This document shows, piece by piece, positions 11,901 to 23,900 of a stretch of DNA of 64,000 nucleotides. Position 1 is the stretch's first letter. Each line of letters starts with the position of its first letter. The notes under the pieces were generated by a model. The model worked only from the letters and a program-made list of their open reading frames with translations. It was not told the DNA's origin and ran no database searches. The position numbers and the translations under genes are program-made. Where the stretch lies: positions 8,308,001-8,372,000 of the forward strand of contig NC_048556.1 of the NCBI RefSeq assembly GCF_902806685.2. Reading direction: 5' to 3'. The DNA comes from Maniola hyperantus (lineage: Eukaryota; Arthropoda; Insecta; Lepidoptera; Nymphalidae).

Positions 11901-14900
11901 AAAATATTTAAAATCCGTGAGTCACATAATCATTCTATCGGACATGCCCCTAGTACAAATTTTTAGTTATTGATGACTAGTTTTGATATCGAGCTGCTCT
12001 ATAGATTGAACTAGTGCTGGAGAAATTAAGATTTATTTATTTATTTATTTATTTATTTTACACTTTATTGCACACAACACAAAGTAAACATTGAAAAAAC
12101 ACAATACAGGATCTTAATCTAATAGCTGTAGCATGCAAAGGCGGCCTTATCGCTAAAGCGATCTCTTCCAGGCAACCTTTGACGAAAGGAATCACGAAAG
12201 CACGGGTTGGTGCGGCAGCCGAAAATGGCCCTAGGTATATTATATTATTATAAATTAGACTACATACACAAATAATTCTAATAATACACAAATATATATA
12301 AATATATATACCTATATACATATCTCTATAATATACTACATAATTCTGTTTACATAGATAAATAATAGTTCTTCAAACGATTTTTGAAGGAGTTTAAGGA
12401 TTTCGCCTGACGTATTCCAGCTGGGAGTGAATTCCAGAGTTTGACACTGTTACTGGTGAAAGAGTTACCATAGTATACCGTGCAGCTGTGTGGAGTCATA
12501 AGCTTATTGTCGGTGCTGGAGCGGAGGGAGAACTGATTGTTCTCACCAAGATAGGAAAACCGTTCTTTTAAGTATGATGGTGTTTGAGGGTAGTACAGAA
12601 TACGATATAGGAGCGACAAAGCGTGCATCTCCCTCCGCCGAGATACTGGCAGCCACTTTAGTTTAGCACGGAACTCTGATACATGATCGTATTTTCGTAG
12701 GCCGAAGATAAAGCGAATACACATGTTTTGTAGTCTCTCCAGCTTGTTTAAAAGTTCTTGTGTCAGGTCCGGATAACAAGAGTCACCGTAGTCTAATATT
12801 GGCAACAAAAGTGTGTTAGCTAACGTAATCTTAGTTTTTATTGGCAGAAGATTTTTCAACCGTCTTAAGTATCCAATAGTGGCGAAGATTCTCCGCCCCA
12901 CCTCCCCTACTTGTGGACCCCAAGAGAGAGAATTGTCCAAGATTAGACCAAGGTTCTTGACTTTATTGCTGTATGGCAATGCTATACCATCGAAGCGGAC
13001 TGCAGGTAGATTATGTAGCTTAGAGAGTATTCTGGGATTACCAATAATGATTACTTGCGATTTGATCGGATTTACTGCAAGTCCATAGCACTTACACCAC
13101 TCGCAAACCTTGGCCAAATCTGAATTTAGTGTGTTAATTGCAGCTGGAATGCGCTCAACGGTTTCCGAAGTGTAAATTTGTAAATCATCAGCGTAAAAAT
13201 GAAAGGAAGATGAAATAACCGAGGAGATTGTATTAATAAAAATAGAGAAGAGAAGAGGAGATAGAACCCCACCCTGTGGGACACCTGCAGAGAGCGGTGA
13301 GAGCGTGGAACACTTGCCATCGATTTTGATACATTGTTGACGTCCGCTTAAGTACGATCTGAACCAGTTAATTACGTCAGCGGATACATTCAGGGAACTT
13401 AATATCGCAAGAAGTAGGTCGAAGTCGACATTATTAAAAGCGTTGCTAAAATCGAGGAGAATGAGAACAGTGACTAACTTGTTATCCATACCTTTCCGTA
13501 TATCATCGCAGACTTTAATTAGCGCAGTGACTGTGCTATGGCCGGGTCTAAAGCCAGATTGAAATGAAGATAGGATGTTATTTTTAGTAAGAAAGAGACT
13601 CAGTTGTTTGTTAACAATGCGCTCAAGGACTTTGGACAGAAAAGGAAGAATGGAGATGGGTCGAAAGTGTGTGGGGGATGTCGGATTGGAGGTTTTAGGT
13701 ATTGGGATAACAAAGGCTTTCCCCCACTCAGAAGGAAAAGTACACGAGGACAGAGAAAAGTTAAAAATGTGACATAGGATAGGAGCGATGTTATCAAGGA
13801 GCAGTAGGATCATCCTCCGACTGATTCCGTCAAACCCCATTGCATCCGACTTTATGGCCACAACGTGTTTCTTCATTTCATCCAGAGTTACGTCGCTGAA
13901 TTGGAAAGGAGGGTAATTAGGTATAGGCATGGACCTCAAATTATTGAGCGTCGCTTGTTTTATTTGACTATCCAGTGTCCCAGCAGTCGTGAAATGCTGG
14001 TTAAGTGTGTCAAGGTCCGGGATGCGATGAGTCTTTTTTTGTTGGCGTCCAATGCCCAACGTATTCAGAAACCTCCAAGTTTTGGAGGTATTGGAGTCTT
14101 TAAGGGAATTGCAAATGAAATTACGCTGGGCATCGCGACAAACTTTACTACACCGATTGCGAAGCTTTTTATAGTTTTCACGGTTAGTAACTGTAGGACA
14201 TAGTTTATATTTGCTTTTTGCTCTATTACGTTTGTTCATGAGGGCTTTTATCTCTGGTGTTAACCACGGAGCAGGGAGGTGTTTTAATTTGACGGGTCTC
14301 AGGGGAGCGTGCACATCAAAAAGTCCTGTCAGTAAAGAATTAAAGACATCCAGCTTATTATCTATTGTATTAGCGCTAAATACGGCAGCCCAGTCAATAT
14401 TGTTTAGGTCAGACATAAATAACGAATTGTTAAAATTTTTAAAACTGCGGCGCATTACTACTGTTGGTTTAGCTTTTGGAGGCCTAATTATGTAGGAACT
14501 GAATATCAGATCATGGTATGAAAACGCTTCCGCGGGAAATTGCCCATGATTATCCACGTGTTGAGGGGAAGAGACTATCATTAGATCTAATAGAGATGGT
14601 GTGCAGTTAGGGGAATAATGGGTTGCATTCGTGGGTAGTATGTGGAGATTGCTGCTATTGATTATATCCCTAAGTTTTCTCGCACGATGATCATCTTTAA
14701 TAAGGCATGTGTTAAAGTCTCCCATTATTATCGTGTGGTCAGCAGATGTGGAGAATTGTTCAAGTAGGTTTTCAAAATTATGGAAATAGTCAATATGAAG
14801 GGAAGGGCTATAGACTACACCCAGCAGCAGCTTTAGGTGTCCGAACAGCACCTGTATGAAAAGGTGATCTGATTTATTGAAAACCATAAAGTTTTTGAGA

Positions 14901-17900
14901 TGATTTATCCAAGAAGAAGAACCTTGTGATATCCTGACAAAAATCATGGATTGAACTGATGCCAAACTGATTGTGTTACCTTCATCACAGGGAGTAGTGT
15001 TAATTGATGTGATTGTACGTGTAAGGTAGCGGGTGTATGATGTCTGTTGTTGCGCCAGAAGTCGGACTCGCTGGGCAAGCTGTACGAGATGGACGACGCG
15101 CCCGAGCGGCGCGGCTGGGTGGAGCGGCTACTGGCCTTCATGGAAGATAGACGCACGCCCATCGCTGCCTGCCCGACCATCTCCAAGCAACCTCTCGATC
15201 TCTACAGGCTATACTTACTGGTGCGCGACCGTGGAGGATTCGTTGAGGTGAGTCTTGCTAATAGGGAACTGTCTACTGGACTGTCTTCTATCTTGACGCG
15301 CCCGAGCGGTGCGGCTGGGTGGAGCGGTTACTGGGCTTCATGGAAGAGCGGCGGAAAGTAAAACTATTCTTAAAGTTATAGGTAATATGAGACAAAATGC
15401 ATGGATAAAATTTAAAACCCAACGGCATTATAATTCTTTCAACGAAATGCGAAAATTTCTAGCGAAATTATTTTTAAACCATACTACATTAGCAGTAAAA
15501 ACCGCACGACGCTCTCTATGCAAGTAAGGCTAATAGACTTCAGCTTGGATTTATGTTAGCGCAGGCAACCGCCTTTATGTGCATAGTCGTAAACCCCACA
15601 GCGCGTTTAACGATACTTAATAATTTTTACCATTAGACCGTTTCGTACTGTGCTTAGTACGAGATTTTACCCCTCACCAATGTTAGTAGAATTCGAGCCT
15701 CGAATCAATTAAGTGTCATAACAAAATGGACCTTAAGAGAGAGCGCGCACTGCGGTGCGGCGAGTTGCGGTGCGTTTTAAAACCTATAAATTTAAATTTA
15801 AATTAGTCTGATTCCGGTGCGGAATTAATTCCGGAGTGCTCGCGCTTCTATGCACAGATTTTGCGGGAAAAAACGTACGGAAATTTACCGTGGTGCGCGT
15901 TAGCTCTAAAGGTGTCAACGCGCTGGAGCTGCACTGCGCGACGTGACACATCAAATATAATTTATTTATAGTTGTATGGAGCAGAGCGCACTTGAGCGAC
16001 TCGGCGTCGCAAATATAGTTTATATGAATTTGTATGGAGCAAGACGCTGCCGCGTCGCGCAGCGTATTTAAACATAAATTGCGTTTGGGCCTTTAACTGC
16101 CTTGTTTTAAAATTCAAGTTCGTTTATACATCGTTACTAGCGTTCTTCTAGGTGCGAACCTTATGATATAAAAATCAGTGGTACTGAATTTTTGACTTTA
16201 AATCGAGAACTTATAGACTTCAGGCCCATTATTCACTGACGTTATTATGTTTCGATGCTCGAATTCTATCAACGTTTGGTAAAATCACATACTAAGCACA
16301 CTTGGTTTTGTTGAACAATGTTGGTAGGCATTAACAGTAGAACGACGACCGTCGATGTACTCTGGCGTGTTTCATTTCGCTTTGTTCTTAAGAATATAAA
16401 TCCGATTTTTTTTATTATCGGTATGGTGAGGTTTGTTCATTAATTCAGCTAGTTATTGCACCTCCAGCTCACACTAAACCTTGGCACTTTATGTACATAA
16501 ACCTTAATGGTGTCTTCGTGTTTATTGAAAATAGCAATAATATCTTGAGTGTTTTAAAACTCATGGAATGAAATTCGTGATGCATTGTGGAAAATGGAAA
16601 ATTTAAAATTGTGATTAAGTGGAGTGATAGAGTGGCTAGATTGATGTGCACAGTAGTCACAATTGGGTTTTTCTAGTATTAGTTGTACAAAATTTACTAT
16701 TCATCTCACGTTTTTTGAAGGAGGATCTAAGTGAGAAATCTCGTAGTGTTTATAGCTCCTCGTAAACTTGTCAACATTTTTATCGATTCTGTCGAATCGA
16801 TTAATTGAAACGGAGTCGAATTCCACAACACACATGGTACGCAATACTTTCAAAGTGTTTTGTATTGAATAATTGAAATAGACATGGTTTATCTGTAACT
16901 ACAATGAATGGATACCGTAATTTGGTGCGTCCCTTATTCCGAATACTTGCTAGGGTTCCGTACCCGAAGGATGCCAACGGGACCCTAATACTAAGTCTCC
17001 GCTGTCCGTTCGTCCGTCCGTCCGTCCGTCCGCCCGCCCGCCCGCCTGTCTGTCTGTCTGTCATTATCTCGTGAACCGTAATAGGTAGAGAGTTGAAATT
17101 TTCACAGAATGTGTATGTCTATTGACGCTCAAAAAACAAATATGTATATTAAACAACCTTCGTGTGCGAGTCTGACTTGAACTTGTTATTGTTATTTACA
17201 ATACACGTAGGCAAGGTCCCAAAACCCGTAAGTAAATCTTCTAGTCAACGTTAGAAGTAAATCGATTTCCAGTCTTTAGACTTGTATTGATTTTACATTT
17301 TCTTTGAAGGTGACGAAAAACAAAACGTGGAAGGACATAGCAGGTTTACTGGGCATCGGCGCTTCGTCGTCAGCAGCGTATACGTTACGGAAGCACTACA
17401 CAAAGAACCTGCTCGCGTACGAGTGCCACTTCGACCGGGGGGGCATCGACCCGCAGCCGATCATCAACCAGGTGGAAGCTACCACGAAAAAGAAGAGCGG
17501 GAAATCTAATAGTACGTCTAATGCAGGTGAGGATCTTCTCTACTGGTTTTGGACTGAACCTCAGGCCGTGTTTCTTGATGATGTGCCCAGCCAGGTGCAG
17601 ATTGGCAAACTTCACATATTTTTGAAATCATTATGGAAATCTCTCAGACGCGCAGCTTTCCTCACATTTTTCTTCACCGTTAAAACAAGCGATATTTAAT
17701 TAGAGATGCCTGCCTGCTGAGATGATAATCGAGCCCCGAACCACGACCACAATGATCCTTCAACATGTTTTCACACTTACCGCACGATTGATGTTTTGAC
17801 TGCTTCGTCGAACATGTGCTTGATTGGTTATCATCACCTCTCATGATTTATATTCTACTCCTTATAATAATGAATGTTCGTAAATGTGTCAGGGTCATCA

Positions 17901-20900
17901 AATTCGGCAGAGCAGTTCGGCGCGGGCGGCGCGGCGCAGGCCGGCGCGCCCATGGACGGCTACCCCGCGCACTACGCGCCCTACCCGCCGCAACCCAACC
18001 AGCCGCAAGGTAGGCTTCATCCCGCACAGCCCTACACGCCACCGCACCATGCAATACTCCACGACACACACCATACACAACGCCATACCTATACAATACT
18101 CACCACATCCACACCACACAGTACCCCACACCACATAACACCTCCCACACCCATTCCTAACCTCACAAAAAACCCCACAGCCTTACAATACTCACTAAAC
18201 CTCACCACACAATATCCCACATCCACATAATCTGCCGCCTTTTTCTAAAAAACGTTTATCGCTAAAAAGAAATACTTATCAGTTCAACATCACAAATTCA
18301 CATGTTTTTTGGTGTTAACTCAAAAACTACTTTTTGGAGCATTTTAGCAGAAACGAAGGCAGCAATTCAGCACCACACACACCCACGCCAAACAATACCC
18401 TACTACAGCCACACCACACAATATCCTACAGCCACACCATACAATATCCTACGCAACACTACTATCCGACACATCATCCACTTACACTAAACCACACAAT
18501 ACCCCGCGGCTCGCACCCACATTACTACCCATTACACCATCCACATACACTATACCAACACACCAACCCATATACATATAATATAGGTAGGTAGTTAATT
18601 TTTAGATATTCATCTTTAAAGTTCAGACATTAAATATCTTCTAAAAACTGATTGTTGTGGGTTGTTCTGTCTTGTTCACGTAATAACGTCTATTATAATA
18701 TGTAATATCTTGCAACAGTATAACTCACAAGAGATGCGTTTAGAAACTCTCCATAGCTTACAAAATAAAACATGACAACTGACTTCTACACATAAATACG
18801 ACATACATATGACAAAAATACTTTTCTTACGTAATACTAACCAAATATTCTACACATTAATGATTGACTGTATATACTAGATTTAAATCTTATAAAATAT
18901 AGTGCTACTAGATGGATTTACAGCACTAGACTAGTGTAAAAGAGTGCACGGACTGTTTCTACCGCTGTAAATGTGCTAACTAGATCTACTTAGTATTAGG
19001 AAAACTGCTTCCGTGTGGTTGACGAGACATCAACGCTCGGTGCTTGTTTTTCACATTTACGCAGTCCGAACTAACTTGTATAATATTCAGAATCATCAGC
19101 TAATTTAACGTCGAAATCGGAGCAAAATAGAATCCATCCGTCCGTCAATCCGTGTTTCCTACCATGTACTTCCTAAATACATTGAAAGCAAGAGTTAGGC
19201 ATGCTCTAGGCACGCGCGCTCAAACCTAGACATTTCTTTTTGGTCAAGCGCAAATCTAGCTTGCAATAAAAAAAAAAGTTAAATTCTGCACTCCTGCCCA
19301 TACTACGTACTCATCATGTCTCTCATCTCGAACGTGTACGAAACGAATAGCTTTTTTGTTTCTATTTGTTTGATTACATACCGCTAAGATAATAAAATTA
19401 TGGAATGCCTTTTCGGCTTTCGTTTTCCCCGCCACTTACAATATTGGCAGCTTTAAAGCCATAGGCGGGTGAAATCCTTCGACTTCACTTACCATCAGTG
19501 ATATAAAATTACGGTCAAGCTAAATCTATATTGTTAAAAAAATGTGTTTGCCAAATATTGTGGAATATTGTATAGTCAAAAATACATCGAAGTTCTTCTA
19601 TTTTGCTCAGAAAACGATAGCTAACAAATTATATTGCTTTGTTTCGCTTGTCACTAACTCCCTAAATTAAAAAGAAAGCACTTTAGATTCAACCATTGAA
19701 AACCATCGCCACGAAAAGTGAAACATTTTGAAATATCTGTATTAATGTGACAGTCATTCGTGTAAAATATGCTTTGGGTATTGGGGTAAAAAAATTGTGT
19801 CAATAGAATTAGGTGTTGCCTTGCGTCCTGTCATATAGATATTATCGTATATTTTCATGGCGATTGTTGATTGACGAGAATGTTACATTTAAAGGAAATC
19901 TTCTGACATAATATGTGTATCAAGATATCCTGAAAAATATTGTTTATCCATATTATGATTTAGGCTCAAGTCCTAGTATAAGCGCAGAGTCAAAGCGAAC
20001 GTTTTTTTTAATGTCACAAAGAATAATGTTTATGTCCATTGTGTAACTTACTTTACAAATGATAAGTATTATGTATAAATTTTACGAACTCACTCGCCAT
20101 TTTTGCTCTGTGTCAACTATCAGAAGTAAGGTCTACGTTTAAAATAAGGACTAAAATCGTACTTTTGACATGACAATTGACACATAGAGGCTAGAGCAAA
20201 TATGGCGAGCGAGTTCTCAAAATGTATGCACTATGTTGAGTGAATTTTCACCAGAACCTGTAGTGAAAATTTTGAAGCTAACTAACATGATATGGGTGTT
20301 GAGGTAAATCTGTCAGTTTGTATGAACGGGCCAAAAAGCCACCAAACAAAAAAAAGAAAGGTTGCAATCTGAATGACGTCTTAATTTTTTGCAATGACAA
20401 TTTTGGCAGATTAAAACTTTGGGGTCACGTTTTTTTTTCATACTTGGAAACTTACATAGAGCACTGGGCATCCGCCGCGCGCGCAGTGGACATAAAATTC
20501 ACTATACCTTGTAACATTATAAAAGAAAGCTTCGCGACGCTGCTCTGCGCTAATAAGGTGCAACGTTAACCGGCAGAGTGGAGTCGAACTTCTTTTTTGA
20601 TATTAACTCAAACCAAGCTTTATTTACTTTGGCATAACAGCAGTGCAGCGACCTGAGGTGTGTTTTACATCTCCTCTATGTTTTGTTTTCATTATGCCAA
20701 TTTCAACATAATGTGTCAAAGCTTCAGTTACAGTATGCGGCAGAAAATAATGTACAACGACATTTAGAATGAGATTTCGGATTTGTAGAGCGTTGTCTCT
20801 GTCACTCATGCCTATGTGACGTTTTGTCGGTCTCAACGAACTATGCTCTAAAAAACTCTCTCATTCTAAACGTCGATGTGCATTATTTTCTGCCGTCTTA

Positions 20901-23900
20901 TGTTTAAGTTATTTCCAAAAAAGACTGTTCCACTTCACTTAGTGGGTATGCGTCGGCCCTAAATCTTGAGCCTGAAATGTTTTGTTTGTAAAAATATTCG
21001 AGTGTCGATTGGTCAGTCAGTAGATTTCCACCGTGCACGTAACGGGTCTAACCTATAACCGTGTGGTTGTAGGCGGCGGGCCGGGCGGCGACAACCTCGC
21101 CGCCTCCAACCCGTTCGACGAGCCGCCGGGGCCCAGGCGACCCCCAGGTACTCACCACGCTTGCCCCACTACCACTACATACTACATAACCCTTTAGAGG
21201 AGTGTATTTGTAGCGTTAATCGTACAAAAGGAATTTGATTCTTGAATGTTAAGCAATTAAACTCAATGGACTTTTGTTGATACGTTCTACAAATCAAAGT
21301 CTGTGCCTGGTTCTTCAGATTTGTCTTATATTCGCTTTAGAGGTCATCGTAATTGCAGTAATATTGCAGCGTATTTTTGCAGTTACGAGGTGTCACATCT
21401 AAAGCGACTGTATGACAAATCTGACAAACCAGGCAGAGAGTTTAATTTGTAGAACGTGTATACAAAAGTACATTGAATTTGATTGCTCAGTATTCAAGAA
21501 TGAAACTCCGTTTGTATGGAGAAAACTCCAAATTTACAACTCTTAAACAACATAACTCTCATTCTACGGTGTCAGTGCGTCCTGTTCTCTAGAAAATGGC
21601 GACTGAGGACCCAACAAAATCTTTTTGCTAATTGACATCAGTTCAGTTGGCGTCAGGAAAAAAGAGCATTGATTATGATTCTGTGCAGTGGGCGATTTAT
21701 CGATCTATTTGTTGAAATGAAAAAAGGCGAGGTGGCGAGGGTGTCATTGTACATAACAATATAGCCGTGCAATTGGTTTCTCAGTCAACCTGTCGTTTCC
21801 CGCGTACAAAAGAAGAGTACCTATGCGCATACCCATCCTTTCTATTGTTACCCAGACCTCTTTTTACCTGACACCAAATATTTCTTTGGCAATTAACTTA
21901 TCAATTATAGATTTTGAGGGTTCATCCAGTATGTCACGAAGTCAATAGTCACGTTTTGATTTCATTTAGAAAAAAAACTAATAATGTTTTCATTGGCATA
22001 TTGATCAGTAATTTTCTTCTAAGAATTGTTACTAGTTGCAGTTGCTAAATTAGACTTTAACAGATTTTCAATATCTCTGTACCTAGTTTTAGTATTTGCT
22101 TTAGGTACTTTAGAACTTTGTAAATATCATGCCAATTTTCTACATACTGGGGTTTAGGTTTAATCTCACAATCAAGTGTTTTTCTCAGTAATACTTATTG
22201 TAAATTTCATAATCTTACTTCACCTAAAACACCGATGCGGCAGTTCTTAAGAATTTAAGTTGAATGCTTACAATATTCTACCTCATTGCTTACACTTTAC
22301 CTAGTGGAAATTTTAGTTTCGTAAATTTCAAATAAAAAGTCGCTTCTGAGGCGTATGGCTGTACATTGCTAATTTTGAAGCTTACAATAAAAATAATTGG
22401 GGTTATTGGAAACATTGCATTTTAAATCAAAAACCAAATTAAGAAAAAAATCGCATTTGACACATCCACTAGCCCTAATTTAATGCATGTACTCGTATTT
22501 TTGAGTTAATGCCGTTTGTTCGTTCTATTTTGGTAACATGAACATTTTGGTTGCGTTACAGGTTACCAGCAAGGTTACGGGTATGAATACGGTCCTTCCT
22601 ACCCCGCGAATAGGCCGGTGTATCCGCCCTACGGCCCTGAAGGAGATCGGTTAGTTGCATTGTTACTTAATATTGAACTATGTCATTTATTATCTTATGT
22701 CATTTTTTGAACGACAATTAAGTAATTATTGGTCCCTTCAAAGAGTTTTTGGTACCCCGTTTATCCACATAAAGAGGTCATAGACCATTTTTCTGTTAAG
22801 TGACCATTTAGAATTTTGGGGTTTCAAATTTGTTTTGTATAATTACAGGGGTTACGCGTCGGGCGGCGAGTACCGGTACGGGGGCTACGGGGGCTACCGC
22901 GCGGGCGCACCCCCCGCGCCTCCTGGCGGCGCGCAATCCCCCGCCGCCGCACCCGCGCCGCCCGCCTCGCCCGCGCAGCCCTACCCCGACTACTACCGCG
23001 CGCCGCACCCACACCACCCGCACCCGCACCCGCCGCACGCGCCCCCGCACCCGCCCCACCCGCCGCATTCTCCGCACCCGCCGCATCCGCCGCAGCAGCC
23101 ACACGAGGTGACTATCTCTTGTCCTCGTATATGCGATTACTTTAAACGGTCCATTGATATTTCGTACGTTGTTTACATTGCCCGCTCTATACTTGCGCAG
23201 AAACAGACATTTTTTCCGCGCAGAAACCAAGCTTAAATCGCGGCCAAAATTTACGGTCGCTATTACCGCTCGAGTGTAGAACGAGCAAATGGCCAAGCGC
23301 ACTTTACAGTTTGTTACAGAGTAAATTTTAGAGACTGGTATCCGTATTAGGTACTTAAAAGTCAAAGAATTTTTAAAGTATCGCACATATTTCCGCAATA
23401 ATTACGCGGCGACGACAAAACCTTGACAATTGACATAATAAAATACTTAATTGCAAATTGCAATCGTAACATAATTAAAACTTGTTGCGGTTAAATAAAT
23501 ATAAACCACCGATTCAATAATTTTGTTTATAAAGTTTGTCCGCTTTCATTAAAAAGTGAATACCGTGGATCAAAATAATGTAAATGTTTTAGTAGATTAA
23601 AACCGTAAAATACGCTTTAGAATTTGATAAATTATACGTAAAATTGTCATTGTTAATTGATAATTTATGATGTTAATTGGTAGTTATAATTACTTAGTTC
23701 TTGCATGATGATGAGCATGTAAGGATAATTTGTTATTGTTTATGTCGATCTTTGATTTTGTGTCTTGTTGAATTATAGTGTGTCTTTTAAAATTTTGAAA
23801 AGATATTATAGTTTGATGAAATAAAAAAAACTTATTGTTTATTTCAAAGTATGTTACATATTAATTGATACGCTGCGAAAAGTTTGATTGTAGTACTCTT

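Larger units (their letters stand above)
15248..17309 (+). other. osa intron E-F
   Basis: It contains a partial copy of exon E at 15295-15353, a short tandem duplication at 15952-16045, and a dispersed repeat with microsatellite at 16940-17130. The remainder is AT-rich with nothing recognised. Confidence 0.6.
18591..21072 (+). other. osa intron G-H, remaining part
   Basis: AT-rich and non-coding. Two foldback elements (20087-20218 and 20729-20905) are recognised. The remainder shows nothing I can name. Confidence 0.5.

Noticed and set aside
22808..23398. 196-codon reverse frame rich in Arg/Val
   Set aside because: Complement of the His/Pro-rich osa exon J.
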